From Pseudomonas sp. CCC3.1 (lineage in GTDB: Bacteria > Pseudomonadota > Gammaproteobacteria > Pseudomonadales > Pseudomonadaceae), in assembly GCF_034347405.1 (NCBI RefSeq), contig NZ_CP133778.1, positions 2,232,001 to 2,296,000 of the forward strand: a stretch of DNA of 64,000 nucleotides, in the 5' to 3' direction. The notes beneath the pieces are model-generated. The model did no database searches and was not told where the DNA came from. It worked only from the letters and a program-made list of their open reading frames with translations. The position numbers were made by a program, and so were the translations under genes. Shown here in pieces: positions 16,373-24,865 of this stretch. Position 1 is the stretch's first letter; each line of letters starts with the position of its first letter.

Positions 16373-16861
16373 TCAGTCCTGATACACCTTCTTCAACAAC
16401 CTCAACAGTTCTTCGCGCTCGGCAGGCTCGAGCGCAGAGGTGGCGTCTATATCGCTCTGTGCCGCAATTTGCTTAAGTTCTTTGAGCAGCGTTTCTCCGG
16501 TCTTGCTCAAAAAAATCCCGTACGAACGCTTGTCGGGCTTGCACCGAACCCGTACCGCCAGAGCGCGACTTTCCAGCTTGTTCAGCAACGGCACCACTTG
16601 CGGCGGCTCAATCGACAGCGCGCGTGCCAGGTCGGCCTGCATCAGCCCGGGGTTCTGGTCAATGATCGCCATGGCCGAAAACTGTGCGGGTCGCAGGTCA
16701 TGGCTCGACAGTTGGTTGATCAGGTTTTGGAACAGCTTGAGCTGCGCGCGACGCATGGCATAGCCGATCAGGTCGTCGAGTGCAGCGTCTAGCGGCACTT
16801 GCACGTCAGTGCCAGCTGGCAGGGCCTCTTGAGTGTCGGGAAGCGTTGCAGGCTTGGCCAT
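16373..16861 (-). CDS. MarR-family regulator of ferulate catabolism (FerR-type)
   Basis: 162 residues. The winged helix region is readable: LSSHDLRPAQFSAMAIIDQN, LMQADLARALSIEPPQVVPL recognition region, and the wing with KPDKRSYGIFLSKTGETLL. It is transcribed away from ech, with a 201-bp shared promoter region. In Pseudomonas fluorescens and Sphingobium a MarR-type protein in this position controls ferulate genes and responds to feruloyl-CoA. The palindrome at 16988-17008 is a plausible binding site. Its 3' end abuts the MITE-like element. Confidence 0.85.
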   Translation of the reverse strand: MAKPATLPDTQEALPAGTDVQVPLDAALDDLIGYAMRRAQLKLFQNLINQLSSHDLRPAQFSAMAIIDQNPGLMQADLARALSIEPPQVVPLLNKLESRALAVRVRCKPDKRSYGIFLSKTGETLLKELKQIAAQSDIDATSALEPAEREELLRLLKKVYQD

Positions 16862-16987
16862 GGGAAGAGAAGTCCTTGCGCGAATGAAGTTAAGAAAGCT
16901 ATCTATTTTGCCGAGGTTGCGAGTCGATAGCTACCGTTGCGTTATTTCACTTGCCGTTGAGGTTTAAGGATTTGGTTAATTTGATTA

Positions 16988-17008
16988 ATAGTTAATTGAC
17001 ATAACTAT
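16988..17008. promoter_or_regulatory. Candidate MarR operator overlapping the ech promoter
   Basis: Perfect inverted repeat ATAGTT-N9-AACTAT. A TTGACA -35 hexamer (16996-17001) lies inside it, and a TAGTTT -10-like hexamer follows 17 bp later at 17019-17024. This geometry would let a MarR dimer block RNA polymerase at ech. Confidence 0.5.
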
Positions 17009-17062
17009 ATTTGCCGGTTAGTTTTCAGTCATCTTCAAGCGAACAACAAGAGAGCAATCGCT

Positions 17063-17893
17063 ATGAGCAAATACGAAGGCCGCTGGACAACCGTCAAAGT
17101 CGAAATCGAAGACAGCATCGCTTGGGTGATTTTGAATCGTCCGGAAAAACGCAATGCCATGAGCCCCACCCTGAACCGCGAAATGATCGACGTTCTGGAA
17201 ACGCTGGAGCAGGACTCAGACGCAGGCGTGCTGGTGTTGACCGGTGCCGGTGAGGCCTGGACGGCGGGCATGGACTTGAAAGAGTACTTCCGTGAAGTGG
17301 ATGCCGGCCCGGAGATTCTTCAAGAGAAAATCCGCCGCGAAGCCTCGCAATGGCAATGGAAATTGCTGCGCATGTACGCCAAGCCGACCATCGCGATGGT
17401 CAACGGCTGGTGCTTCGGTGGTGGTTTCAGCCCGCTGGTGGCCTGCGACCTGGCGATTTGCGCCGATGAGGCGACCTTTGGTCTGTCGGAAATCAACTGG
17501 GGCATTCCACCGGGCAATCTGGTGAGCAAAGCCATGGCTGATACGGTGGGGCATCGCCAGTCGCTGTACTACATCATGACCGGCAAGACGTTCGGCGGGC
17601 AGAAAGCGGCCGAGATGGGCCTGGTCAACGAAAGCGTGCCATTGGCGCAATTGCGTGAAGTGACCGTGGAGCTGGCGCGCAATCTGCTGGAGAAAAACCC
17701 GGTGGTGTTGCGCGCTGCCAAGCATGGCTTCAAGCGCTGCCGCGAATTGACCTGGGAGCAGAACGAGGACTACCTGTACGCCAAACTCGATCAGTCTCGC
17801 TTGCTGGACACCGAAGGCGGGCGCGAGCAGGGCATGAAGCAGTTTTTGGATGACAAGAGCATCAAGCCCGGTTTGCAGGCTTACAAGCGATAA
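17063..17893 (+). CDS. ech: Feruloyl-CoA hydratase/lyase (p-hydroxycinnamoyl-CoA hydratase/lyase)
   Basis: 276 residues of the crotonase superfamily. Visible motifs are VILNRPEKRNAMSPTLNREM at the N-terminus, oxyanion-hole segments TGAGEAWTAGMDLKEYF and NGWCFGGGFSPLVACDLAIC, and FGLSEINWGIPPGNLVSKAM, all typical of Ech/HCHL. It hydrates feruloyl-CoA and cleaves it to vanillin and acetyl-CoA. It is the first gene of ech-vdh-fcs-aat-acd, controlled from the promoter at about 16996-17024. A REP palindrome separates it from vdh, so downstream expression may be lower than ech. Confidence 0.95.
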   Translation: MSKYEGRWTTVKVEIEDSIAWVILNRPEKRNAMSPTLNREMIDVLETLEQDSDAGVLVLTGAGEAWTAGMDLKEYFREVDAGPEILQEKIRREASQWQWKLLRMYAKPTIAMVNGWCFGGGFSPLVACDLAICADEATFGLSEINWGIPPGNLVSKAMADTVGHRQSLYYIMTGKTFGGQKAAEMGLVNESVPLAQLREVTVELARNLLEKNPVVLRAAKHGFKRCRELTWEQNEDYLYAKLDQSRLLDTEGGREQGMKQFLDDKSIKPGLQAYKR

Positions 17894-17900
17894 CTCTGCT

Positions 17901-17955
17901 GTGGGGGCGATCTTTTTAAAGGATCAAAAGATCGCGAGGCAAGCTCGCTCCTACA
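17901..17955. repeat. REP palindrome between ech and vdh
   Basis: GCGATCTTTTt...AAAAGATCGC stem followed by GAGGCAAGCTCGCTCCTAC, the same family as 24436-24503 and 59659-59725. It may stabilise ech mRNA or cause partial termination. Confidence 0.75.
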
Positions 17956-18011
17956 CCATGATGTGCAGCAGCAATCAGCATTCCCGATAAAGACAATAAA
18001 GAGGAATCACC

Positions 18012-19460
18012 ATGTTGGACGTGCCCCTGTTGATCGGCGGCCTGTCGTGCCCGGCCCGTGATGGTCGAACGTTCGAACGCTGCAACCCGGTGACCGGTGA
18101 GGGGGTGTCGCGCGTTGCCGCCGCGACGCTGGAAGATGCCGACGCCGCCGTGGCGGCTGCTCAGGCGGCGTTCCCGGTGTGGGCCGCGCTGGCGCCCAAT
18201 GAACGGCGCACGCGGTTATTGGCGGCCGCCGATCTGTTGCAGGCCCGCAGCGCCGAATTCATTGCCGCCGCCGGTGAAACCGGCGCCATGGCCAACTGGT
18301 ATGGCTTCAACGTCAAACTGGCGTCCGGCATGCTGCGCGAAGCCGCGTCCATGACCACGCAGATTAACGGCGAAGTGATTCCTTCGGATGTGCCCGGCAG
18401 CTTTGCCATGGCGCTGCGCCAACCCTGTGGCGTGGTGTTGGGCATTGCCCCGTGGAACGCGCCGGTCATTCTCGCCACCCGTGCGATTGCCATGCCGCTG
18501 GCGTGTGGCAACACCGTGGTGCTCAAGGCGTCGGAATTGAGCCCGGCCGTGCATCGGCTGATCGGTCAAGTGCTGCACGATGCGGGCTTGGGCGATGGCG
18601 TGGTCAACGTCATCAGCAATGCCCCGGCCGATGCCCCGGCGATTGTCGAGCGGCTGATTGCCAACCCGGCTGTGCGTCGGGTCAATTTCACCGGCTCGAC
18701 CCATGTGGGGCGCATCGTTGCCGAGCTGTCGGCACGCCACCTCAAGCCAGCACTCCTGGAACTGGGCGGCAAGGCGCCGTTCCTGGTGCTGGATGACGCC
18801 GACCTTGACGCGGCAGTCGAAGCGGCGGCGTTCGGTGCTTATTTCAATCAGGGGCAGATTTGCATGTCCACCGAGCGCCTGATTGTCGATCACCAAATAG
18901 CCGATGCATTTGTCGATAAGTTGGCGAGCAAGATCGCGACCTTGCCTGCGGGTAACCCCGATTCTGCCGATTCAGTGCTGGGTTCGCTGGTGGACAGCAA
19001 CGCCGGGCAACGGATCAAGGCACTGATTGAGGACGCGGTGAGCAAGGGGGCACGGCTGGTTGCCGGTGGGCAGGTTGAAGGCAGCATCATGCAGCCAACC
19101 CTGCTCGATAACGTCACGTCAGAGATGCGTTTGTACCGCGAAGAATCCTTCGGCCCGGTGGCCGTGGTGTTGCGCGACACTGGCGATGAGGCGTTACTGC
19201 GTCTGGCCAACGATTCAGAGTTCGGCCTGTCGGCGGCGATTTTCAGTCGTGACACCAGTCGCGCCCTGGCACTGGCGCAGCGGGTCGAATCGGGTATTTG
19301 CCATATCAATGGGCCGACTGTGCACGACGAGGCGCAGATGCCCTTTGGTGGGGTCAAGAACAGTGGCTACGGCAGCTTTGGGGGCAAGGCGGCGATTGAG
19401 CATTTCACTCAATTGCGCTGGGTCACCTTGCAGAACGGGCCGCGTCACTACCCGATCTGA
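18012..19460 (+). CDS. vdh: Vanillin dehydrogenase (aldehyde dehydrogenase)
   Basis: 482 residues, a complete aldehyde dehydrogenase. It shows the NAD-binding region (FTGSTHVGRIVA), the general-base Glu in LELGGKAPF, the catalytic Cys in FNQGQICMSTER, and the C-terminal EAQMPFGGVKNSGYG. It oxidises vanillin, and probably 4-hydroxybenzaldehyde and protocatechualdehyde, to the acid with NAD+. RBS GAGGAA precedes the ATG. Placement between ech and fcs fixes the substrate with good confidence. Its product vanillate feeds VanAB at 27179-29279. Confidence 0.93.
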   Translation: MLDVPLLIGGLSCPARDGRTFERCNPVTGEGVSRVAAATLEDADAAVAAAQAAFPVWAALAPNERRTRLLAAADLLQARSAEFIAAAGETGAMANWYGFNVKLASGMLREAASMTTQINGEVIPSDVPGSFAMALRQPCGVVLGIAPWNAPVILATRAIAMPLACGNTVVLKASELSPAVHRLIGQVLHDAGLGDGVVNVISNAPADAPAIVERLIANPAVRRVNFTGSTHVGRIVAELSARHLKPALLELGGKAPFLVLDDADLDAAVEAAAFGAYFNQGQICMSTERLIVDHQIADAFVDKLASKIATLPAGNPDSADSVLGSLVDSNAGQRIKALIEDAVSKGARLVAGGQVEGSIMQPTLLDNVTSEMRLYREESFGPVAVVLRDTGDEALLRLANDSEFGLSAAIFSRDTSRALALAQRVESGICHINGPTVHDEAQMPFGGVKNSGYGSFGGKAAIEHFTQLRWVTLQNGPRHYPI

Positions 19461-19572
19461 TCGCCGCGATTCAAGGCATAACAATAATAAGGATGCAGCC
19501 ACAGGTTGCCATGTCTGCCCGTGCCGCCTGAGTGTCGGCCGGGCAGGGCATGCCTTGCAGGAGGAACACGAC

Positions 19573-21441
19573 GTGAGTTTCGAATCCAAATCGCCGACCC
19601 AGCCGCGTTATCGTCAGGTGTCTATCGGCCAGCCTCAGGTTGAAATCAGCGAAACGTCCGGCATCTTGCACATGCGCTCATTGGAGCTGTTGCAAGAGCG
19701 GCCCGAACGTTTGCTCGACCGTCTGGTGCATTGGGCGCATGTACGCCCGGACCACACGTTTATTGCTGCCCGTGACAATGGCGGCGACTGGCGTCGGATC
19801 AGCTACGCGCAGATGCTCGACGCCGTGCGCGCCATCGCCCAGAGCCTGCTTGCGTACGGCCTTTCGGCTGAGCGGCCCTTGGCGATTCTGTCGGGTAACG
19901 ATATTGAACATTTGCAGATTGCCCTGGGCGCGATGTACGCGGGCATTCCTTATTGCCCGGTGTCTCCCGCCTATTCGTTGTTGTCGCAGGACTTTGCCAA
20001 GTTGCGGCATGTCTGCGAGCTGTTACAGCCGGGGCTGATCTTTGTCAGCGACGCGGCGCCTTTTCAGCGGGCCATTGAGGCTGTGTTGCCAGGTGCTACA
20101 CCATTGGTGACGGTGCGCGGTGAAGTGCCGGGGCGCCAGCAGGTGAGTTTTGCCAGTCTGTTGCAGCAACCCGGCGGCGCAGAGGCTGAAGGGGCGTTCA
20201 AGGCCACCGGCCCGGACAGCATTACCAAGTTTCTGTTCACGTCGGGCTCTACCAAATTGCCCAAAGCCGTCGTCACCACCCAACGCATGCTGTGTGCCAA
20301 CCAGCAAATGCTCTTGCAGACGTTTCCGGTGTTCGGCGAAGAGCCGCCGGTGCTGGTGGACTGGTTGCCGTGGAACCACACGTTTGGCGGCAGCCATAAC
20401 GTCGGCATCGTGCTCTACAACGGCGGCACCTTGTACCTGGACGGCGGCAAGCCCACGGCGCAGGGTTTTGCCGAGACACTGCGCAATTTGAAAGAGGTGT
20501 CGCCCACTGCGTACCTGACCGTGCCCAAGGGCTGGGAAGAACTGGTGACGGCGCTGGAAAACGATGCTGAATTGCGCGATCGGTTTTTCGCCCGCATGTC
20601 GTTGTTTTTCTTCGCAGCGGCGGGTCTGTCGCAAAGCATTTGGGACCGGCTGGACCGGGTCGCCGAACGGCACTGTGGCGAGCGTATCCGCATGATGGCC
20701 GGGTTGGGCATGACTGAAGCATCGCCTTCTTGCACGTTCACCACCGGACCGTTGTCGATGGCCGGGTACATCGGTCTGCCCGCGCCGGGGTGCGAGGTGC
20801 GTCTGGTGCCGGTGGACGGCAAGCTGGAAGGGCGTTTTCGCGGCCCGCACATCATGCCTGGCTATTGGCGCGCACCCGAGCAAAGCGCTGAAGCGTTCGA
20901 TGATGAGGGTTTCTACCGTTCCGGCGATGCGCTGAAATTGGCGGACCCGTGCAACCCGCAGTGGGGGTTGATGTTCGACGGGCGTCTGGCCGAGGACTTC
21001 AAGTTGTCCTCCGGGGTATTTGTCAGCGTTGGGCCGTTGCGCAATCGTGCGGTGCTGGAAGGCTCGCCCTATGTGCAAGACCTGGTCGTGGCCGCGCCTG
21101 ACCGCGAATGCCTGGGTGCGCTGGTGTTTCCAAGGTTGTACGAGTGCCGACAACTCTCGGGCTTACCCGCCACTGCCAGTGATGCGCAAGTGCTGGCCAG
21201 CGAGGCGGTTCGCAATTGGTTTGCGCACTGGTTGCAACGTCTGAATCGTCAGGCCAGCGGCAATGCCAGCCGCCTTGAATGGATCACTTTGCAAGATGAG
21301 CCCGCGTCAATTGATCGGGGTGAAATCACTGACAAAGGCTCGATCAATCAGCGCGCGGTGTTGCAATGGCGAGCGGCACAGGTGGAGGCGTTGTATCGCG
21401 GCCAGGAGCCGTCGATTCTGCGTGCCGGAGCCTCGTCGTGA
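19573..21441 (+). CDS. fcs: Feruloyl-CoA synthetase
   Basis: 622 residues from GTG 19573, which has CAGGAGGAAC upstream. The open frame begins earlier, but that part overlaps vdh. It is an ANL-family acyl-CoA ligase with AMP-binding motif FTSGSTKLPKAVVTTQ, VDWLPWNHTFGG, and the adenylation GLGMTEASPS and SGDALKL segments. It activates ferulate and other hydroxycinnamates to CoA thioesters using ATP, the first cytoplasmic step. Length matches known Pseudomonas Fcs (about 620-630). Its stop overlaps the aat start (GTGA). Confidence 0.93.
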   Translation: MSFESKSPTQPRYRQVSIGQPQVEISETSGILHMRSLELLQERPERLLDRLVHWAHVRPDHTFIAARDNGGDWRRISYAQMLDAVRAIAQSLLAYGLSAERPLAILSGNDIEHLQIALGAMYAGIPYCPVSPAYSLLSQDFAKLRHVCELLQPGLIFVSDAAPFQRAIEAVLPGATPLVTVRGEVPGRQQVSFASLLQQPGGAEAEGAFKATGPDSITKFLFTSGSTKLPKAVVTTQRMLCANQQMLLQTFPVFGEEPPVLVDWLPWNHTFGGSHNVGIVLYNGGTLYLDGGKPTAQGFAETLRNLKEVSPTAYLTVPKGWEELVTALENDAELRDRFFARMSLFFFAAAGLSQSIWDRLDRVAERHCGERIRMMAGLGMTEASPSCTFTTGPLSMAGYIGLPAPGCEVRLVPVDGKLEGRFRGPHIMPGYWRAPEQSAEAFDDEGFYRSGDALKLADPCNPQWGLMFDGRLAEDFKLSSGVFVSVGPLRNRAVLEGSPYVQDLVVAAPDRECLGALVFPRLYECRQLSGLPATASDAQVLASEAVRNWFAHWLQRLNRQASGNASRLEWITLQDEPASIDRGEITDKGSINQRAVLQWRAAQVEALYRGQEPSILRAGASS

Positions 21442-22682
21442 AACCGGCAGGGCAGTATTGCGCATTCAGCGATGCCGCCATTGTCGAGGCGGTGCGCACC
21501 CCGTGGGTGGATCTGGGGGGTGAGCTGGCGCATGTATCGCCGATTGATCTGGGCATCAAGGTCGGTCGCGAAGTGTTGCTGCGGGCCGGGCTGGATGCGC
21601 AGACCGTGGACTCGGTACTGGCCGGTTCCATGGCCCAGTCCAGTTTCGACGCCTACATGCTGCCGCGCCATATCGGTTTGTACAGCGGGGTGCCCCAGCA
21701 GGTGCCGGCCCTGGCGGTGCAACGAATCTGTGCCACTGGTTTTGAACTGCTGCATCAGGCCGCTCGACAACTGAACGAGGGCGTGGAATTGGCGCTGTGC
21801 GTGGGGGCTGAATCCATGTCGCGCAACCCGATTGCCGCGTACACCCATCGCGGTGGTTTTCGGCTTGGGGCGGCGGTGGAGTTCAAGGATTTCCTCTGGG
21901 AAGCGCTCTACGATCCGGCTCCGGGGCTGGACATGATCGCTACCGCTGAAAACCTGGCGAAACGTTATGGCCTGAGCCGTGAAGCGGTGGATGCCTTTGC
22001 CCTCAATAGCCATCAGCAGGCCTTGAACGCACAGGCCAGCGGCTGGTTTGAGGATGAAATCGTTGCGCTGCGCACGGAACAGTTTGAGTTGGACGGCTAT
22101 CAACCGCGAGGTATTAGCCTGTCGCGTCGTTGTGAATCTGTCAGCCGCGACAGTCACCCTCGCAGCACCGATGGTGTGGCGCTGGCACGGCTGGCGCCGA
22201 TTCATGTGCAGGGCGTACAGACGGCTGGCAACAGTTGCGCAGTGGTCGATGGTGCTGCGGCCGCGCTGGTTGCCCGTACGTCATCGCTCAAGCGGCCTGC
22301 GCTGGCGCATCTGCTGGCCAGCGCCGTGGTCGGCGTGGCGCCAGAGGTGATGGGCATCGGCCCGGTTTCGGCGATCCAGTTGTTGCTGCAACGCAGTGGC
22401 CTGACGCTAAGCGATATTGGCCGGTTTGAAATCAACGAAGCCCAAGGGGCGCAAGTGCTGGCTGTGGCGCGGGCGCTGGAGCTGGACACGCAAGCACTCA
22501 ATTGCCGGGGCGGCTCGATTGCGCTGGGGCACCCGCTGGCCGCGACCGGGTTGCGGTTGGTGATGACTTTGGCGCGGCAGTTACGTGAACACAACTTGCG
22601 TTATGGGATCGCGGCGGCCTGTGTCGGTGGCGGTCAAGGCATGGCGGTGCTGATCGAGAATCCGCATTTTTCGACCCATTGA
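21438..22682 (+). CDS. aat: Thiolase-family acetyl-CoA acetyltransferase of the ferulate cluster (Aat)
   Basis: 414 residues from GTG 21438, overlapping the fcs stop by four bases, with GGAG eight bases upstream. Thiolase motifs are all present: catalytic Cys in QRICATGFELL, the GGSIALGHPLAATG histidine block, and the second Cys in AAACVGGGQGM. Homologues sit in the ferulate clusters of other Pseudomonas (fcs-ech-vdh-aat-acd). Published work there found that the lyase route, not beta-oxidation, is the main one, so the real role of aat is uncertain. It could use side-chain-reduced phenylpropanoids. Confidence 0.85.
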   Translation: MKPAGQYCAFSDAAIVEAVRTPWVDLGGELAHVSPIDLGIKVGREVLLRAGLDAQTVDSVLAGSMAQSSFDAYMLPRHIGLYSGVPQQVPALAVQRICATGFELLHQAARQLNEGVELALCVGAESMSRNPIAAYTHRGGFRLGAAVEFKDFLWEALYDPAPGLDMIATAENLAKRYGLSREAVDAFALNSHQQALNAQASGWFEDEIVALRTEQFELDGYQPRGISLSRRCESVSRDSHPRSTDGVALARLAPIHVQGVQTAGNSCAVVDGAAAALVARTSSLKRPALAHLLASAVVGVAPEVMGIGPVSAIQLLLQRSGLTLSDIGRFEINEAQGAQVLAVARALELDTQALNCRGGSIALGHPLAATGLRLVMTLARQLREHNLRYGIAAACVGGGQGMAVLIENPHFSTH

Positions 22683-22691
22683 GGCTTTTTT

Positions 22692-24410
22692 ATGTGGCAA
22701 TACCAAGCGCCGCTGCGCGACATGCAATTTATCTTCGAACACTGGCTTGAGGCGCCATCGGCCTGGGCCGGTAACGACGTATTTCAGGGGCTGGATTTGC
22801 CGCTGGCGTTGCAGGTGTTGGAAGAAGCGGGGCGCTTCAGTGCGCAGGTGCTGGCGCCGATCAATGCCAGCGGTGATCGCCAGGGGTGCCGGTTTGAGGC
22901 GGGCCAAGTGGCCACTCCGGCAGGTTTTGCCGAGGCGTACCGAGCTTATGTTGAAGGCGGCTGGCCCGCGCTGGCCTGTGCTGAATCGTTCGGTGGGCAA
23001 GGGTTGCCGCAACTGCTCGATGCTGCGCTGCAAGAAATGCTCTATGCCAGCAACCATGGTTGGGCCATGTACACCGGCATCGCCCACGGCGCCTACCTTT
23101 GCCTTAAACATCATGCGCCGCAGTGGATTCAGGAGCGCTACCTGCCGCAGATTGTCAGCGGTGAGGCATTGCCGACCATGTGCCTCACCGAGCCGCAGGC
23201 GGGCAGCGATGTCGGCCTGTTGCGCAGTCGTGCCGAGCCGCAGGCCGATGGCAGTTATTGCCTCAATGGCAGCAAGCTGTTTATCTCCGGTGGCGAGCAC
23301 GACCTGACCGAAAACATTCTGCACCTGGTGCTGGCGCGGTTGCCCGATGCGCCCGCAGGCAGTCGCGGGGTTTCATTGTTCCTGGTGCCCAAGCGCTTGC
23401 CGGACAGCCTATTCAACGGCGTGCGTTGCGACGGTATCGAACACAAAATGGGCATCAAGGGCAGCGCGACGTGCTCGCTGGTGTTTGATAACGCGAAAGG
23501 CTGGTTGCTGGGCGAAGCCAATCGCGGGTTGGCGGCCATGTTTGTGATGATGAATTCGGCACGTTTGCACGTGGGGCTGCAAGGGCTGGGGCATGCCGAG
23601 GCCGCCTGGCAGAACGCTTACAGCTATGCCCGGGAACGCAGGCAAATGCGCGCGCCGACGCGTCCGCTCGGGGTGGTGGCAGACGCTGCTGACCCGATTC
23701 ACCTTCACCCGGCCATGCGCCGCGTGTTGCTGGAGCTTCGGGCCTATACCGAAGGCATGCGTGCCGTCGGCTATTGGACGGCACACCTGCTCGATCAAGC
23801 TGATCCGCGAGCCTTGCGTCTGGCAGAACTGCTGACTCCGGTGATCAAGGCGTTCTTTACCGAGCAAGGCTTTCGTCTGTCCAGCAACGCGTTGCAAGTG
23901 TTTGGCGGCTACGGCTATGTGACCGAATTCGCCATCGAACAAACGTTGCGCGACAGCCGTATTGCGATGATCTACGAGGGCACTAACGAGATACAGGCCA
24001 ATGACCTGCTGTTGCGTAAAGTGCTGGGTGATGAAGGCCGCGCCTTTGGCGATTTATTGACCGTGGTGCGCGAAGAAGCCAAAGCCGAGGGTGGTTCTTT
24101 TGGCGAGCCGTTGGAGACGCTGTGCGACAAGCTGCAAGCGGTGTGCGGCGTGGTTCGGGATCAGGCGCATGAGGACCGGGAATATCCTTACCGGGTCGCC
24201 GGGGATTTTCTGCGTTTGTGTGGGCTGGCGTTGCTGGCGTTTGCTTGGGTGCGTACTGCCAGGGTGTCTCGGCAATTACCCGAAAGTGACCCGCTGAGGG
24301 CGCACAAGCTGGAAACGGCGGAGTACTTTTTTGCCTATGAACTGCCGCAAGTGGACTACCGGATAGCGGCTATTCACGCGGCAAGAGCGAGTTTGGCATT
24401 TTTAGATTAA
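22692..24410 (+). CDS. acd: Acyl-CoA dehydrogenase of the ferulate cluster (Acd)
   Basis: 572 residues, longer than the usual 380-400 because it belongs to the class with an extra C-terminal domain. Motifs: PTMCLTEPQAGSDVGLLRSR, flavin region GIKGSATCSLVFDNAKGWLL, and GGYGYVTEFAIEQTLRDSRI followed by AMIYEGTNEIQANDLL with the catalytic-base Glu region. The N-terminal MWQYQAPLRDMQFIFEHWLE block is typical of this class. It starts nine bases after aat. It probably dehydrogenates a phenylpropanoyl-CoA such as dihydroferuloyl-CoA, feeding the Ech step; the substrate is inferred. A VanR-like palindrome begins at its stop codon. Confidence 0.87.
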   Translation: MWQYQAPLRDMQFIFEHWLEAPSAWAGNDVFQGLDLPLALQVLEEAGRFSAQVLAPINASGDRQGCRFEAGQVATPAGFAEAYRAYVEGGWPALACAESFGGQGLPQLLDAALQEMLYASNHGWAMYTGIAHGAYLCLKHHAPQWIQERYLPQIVSGEALPTMCLTEPQAGSDVGLLRSRAEPQADGSYCLNGSKLFISGGEHDLTENILHLVLARLPDAPAGSRGVSLFLVPKRLPDSLFNGVRCDGIEHKMGIKGSATCSLVFDNAKGWLLGEANRGLAAMFVMMNSARLHVGLQGLGHAEAAWQNAYSYARERRQMRAPTRPLGVVADAADPIHLHPAMRRVLLELRAYTEGMRAVGYWTAHLLDQADPRALRLAELLTPVIKAFFTEQGFRLSSNALQVFGGYGYVTEFAIEQTLRDSRIAMIYEGTNEIQANDLLLRKVLGDEGRAFGDLLTVVREEAKAEGGSFGEPLETLCDKLQAVCGVVRDQAHEDREYPYRVAGDFLRLCGLALLAFAWVRTARVSRQLPESDPLRAHKLETAEYFFAYELPQVDYRIAAIHAARASLAFLD

Positions 24411-24420
24411 TGGATCCAAT
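24409..24420. promoter_or_regulatory. VanR-like operator 1 (AATGGATCCAAT)
   Basis: TGGATCCA core flanked by AA and AT, immediately after acd. It closely resembles the ATTGGATCCAAT site bound by Caulobacter VanR. It is one of four such sites in the window. Confidence 0.45.
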
Positions 24421-24435
24421 AGAGGCCTATTTCTG

Positions 24436-24503
24436 TGTAGGAGCGAGCTTGCCTCGCGATCTTTTGATCGTTTAAAAGATCGCGAGGCGAGCTCGCTCCT
24501 ACA
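24436..24503. repeat. REP palindrome downstream of acd
   Basis: A near-perfect 68-bp palindrome (TGTAGGAGCGAGCTTGCCTC...gaggcgagctcgctcctaca) around GCGATCTTTTGATCGTTTAAAAGATCGC. It probably forms the end of the ferulate operon transcript. Confidence 0.85.
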
Positions 24504-24656
24504 GATAGGTGAAGTTGATCGATAATCGCACAGTAATATTGGGCATTATGCATTCGTATAACTGATTGATATATATGAATTTAATTTAATTCAATTTGTC
24601 GATTGCAACCGTTTTTCCACTGGCGCAGCCCGCTTCTACCTGTCCCTCATCTTGCC

Positions 24657-24668
24657 TGTGGATCCATT
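24657..24668. promoter_or_regulatory. VanR-like operator 2 upstream of the VanK-type transporter
   Basis: TGTGGATCCATT, 198 bp upstream of the transporter ATG, in the 455-bp gap 24411-24865. That gap otherwise holds a REP, AT-rich sequence and the transporter leader. Confidence 0.5.
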
Positions 24669-24865
24669 AACGGGTTGACTAGCGGCCTGGTGATGGCAGG
24701 AGTTCCGCTCCTGAACGTTGCCCATAAAAACTACAAAAAGGGTCTCGTCATGAAAGCCTTCTCAAGGGCACAGAGCCGCCTGGGTTCTGCCTGCTTTATG
24801 TCTATGTGTTACGCCGTGCTGTGCTTTTTTTTCGCTTCGGTGATGTCCGAGCAGGAGGCGCACGC

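Noticed and set aside
16061..16792. Arg-rich frame running through the MITE-like element
   Set aside because: Starts in the repeat and continues antisense into marR; typical spurious prediction in such repeats.
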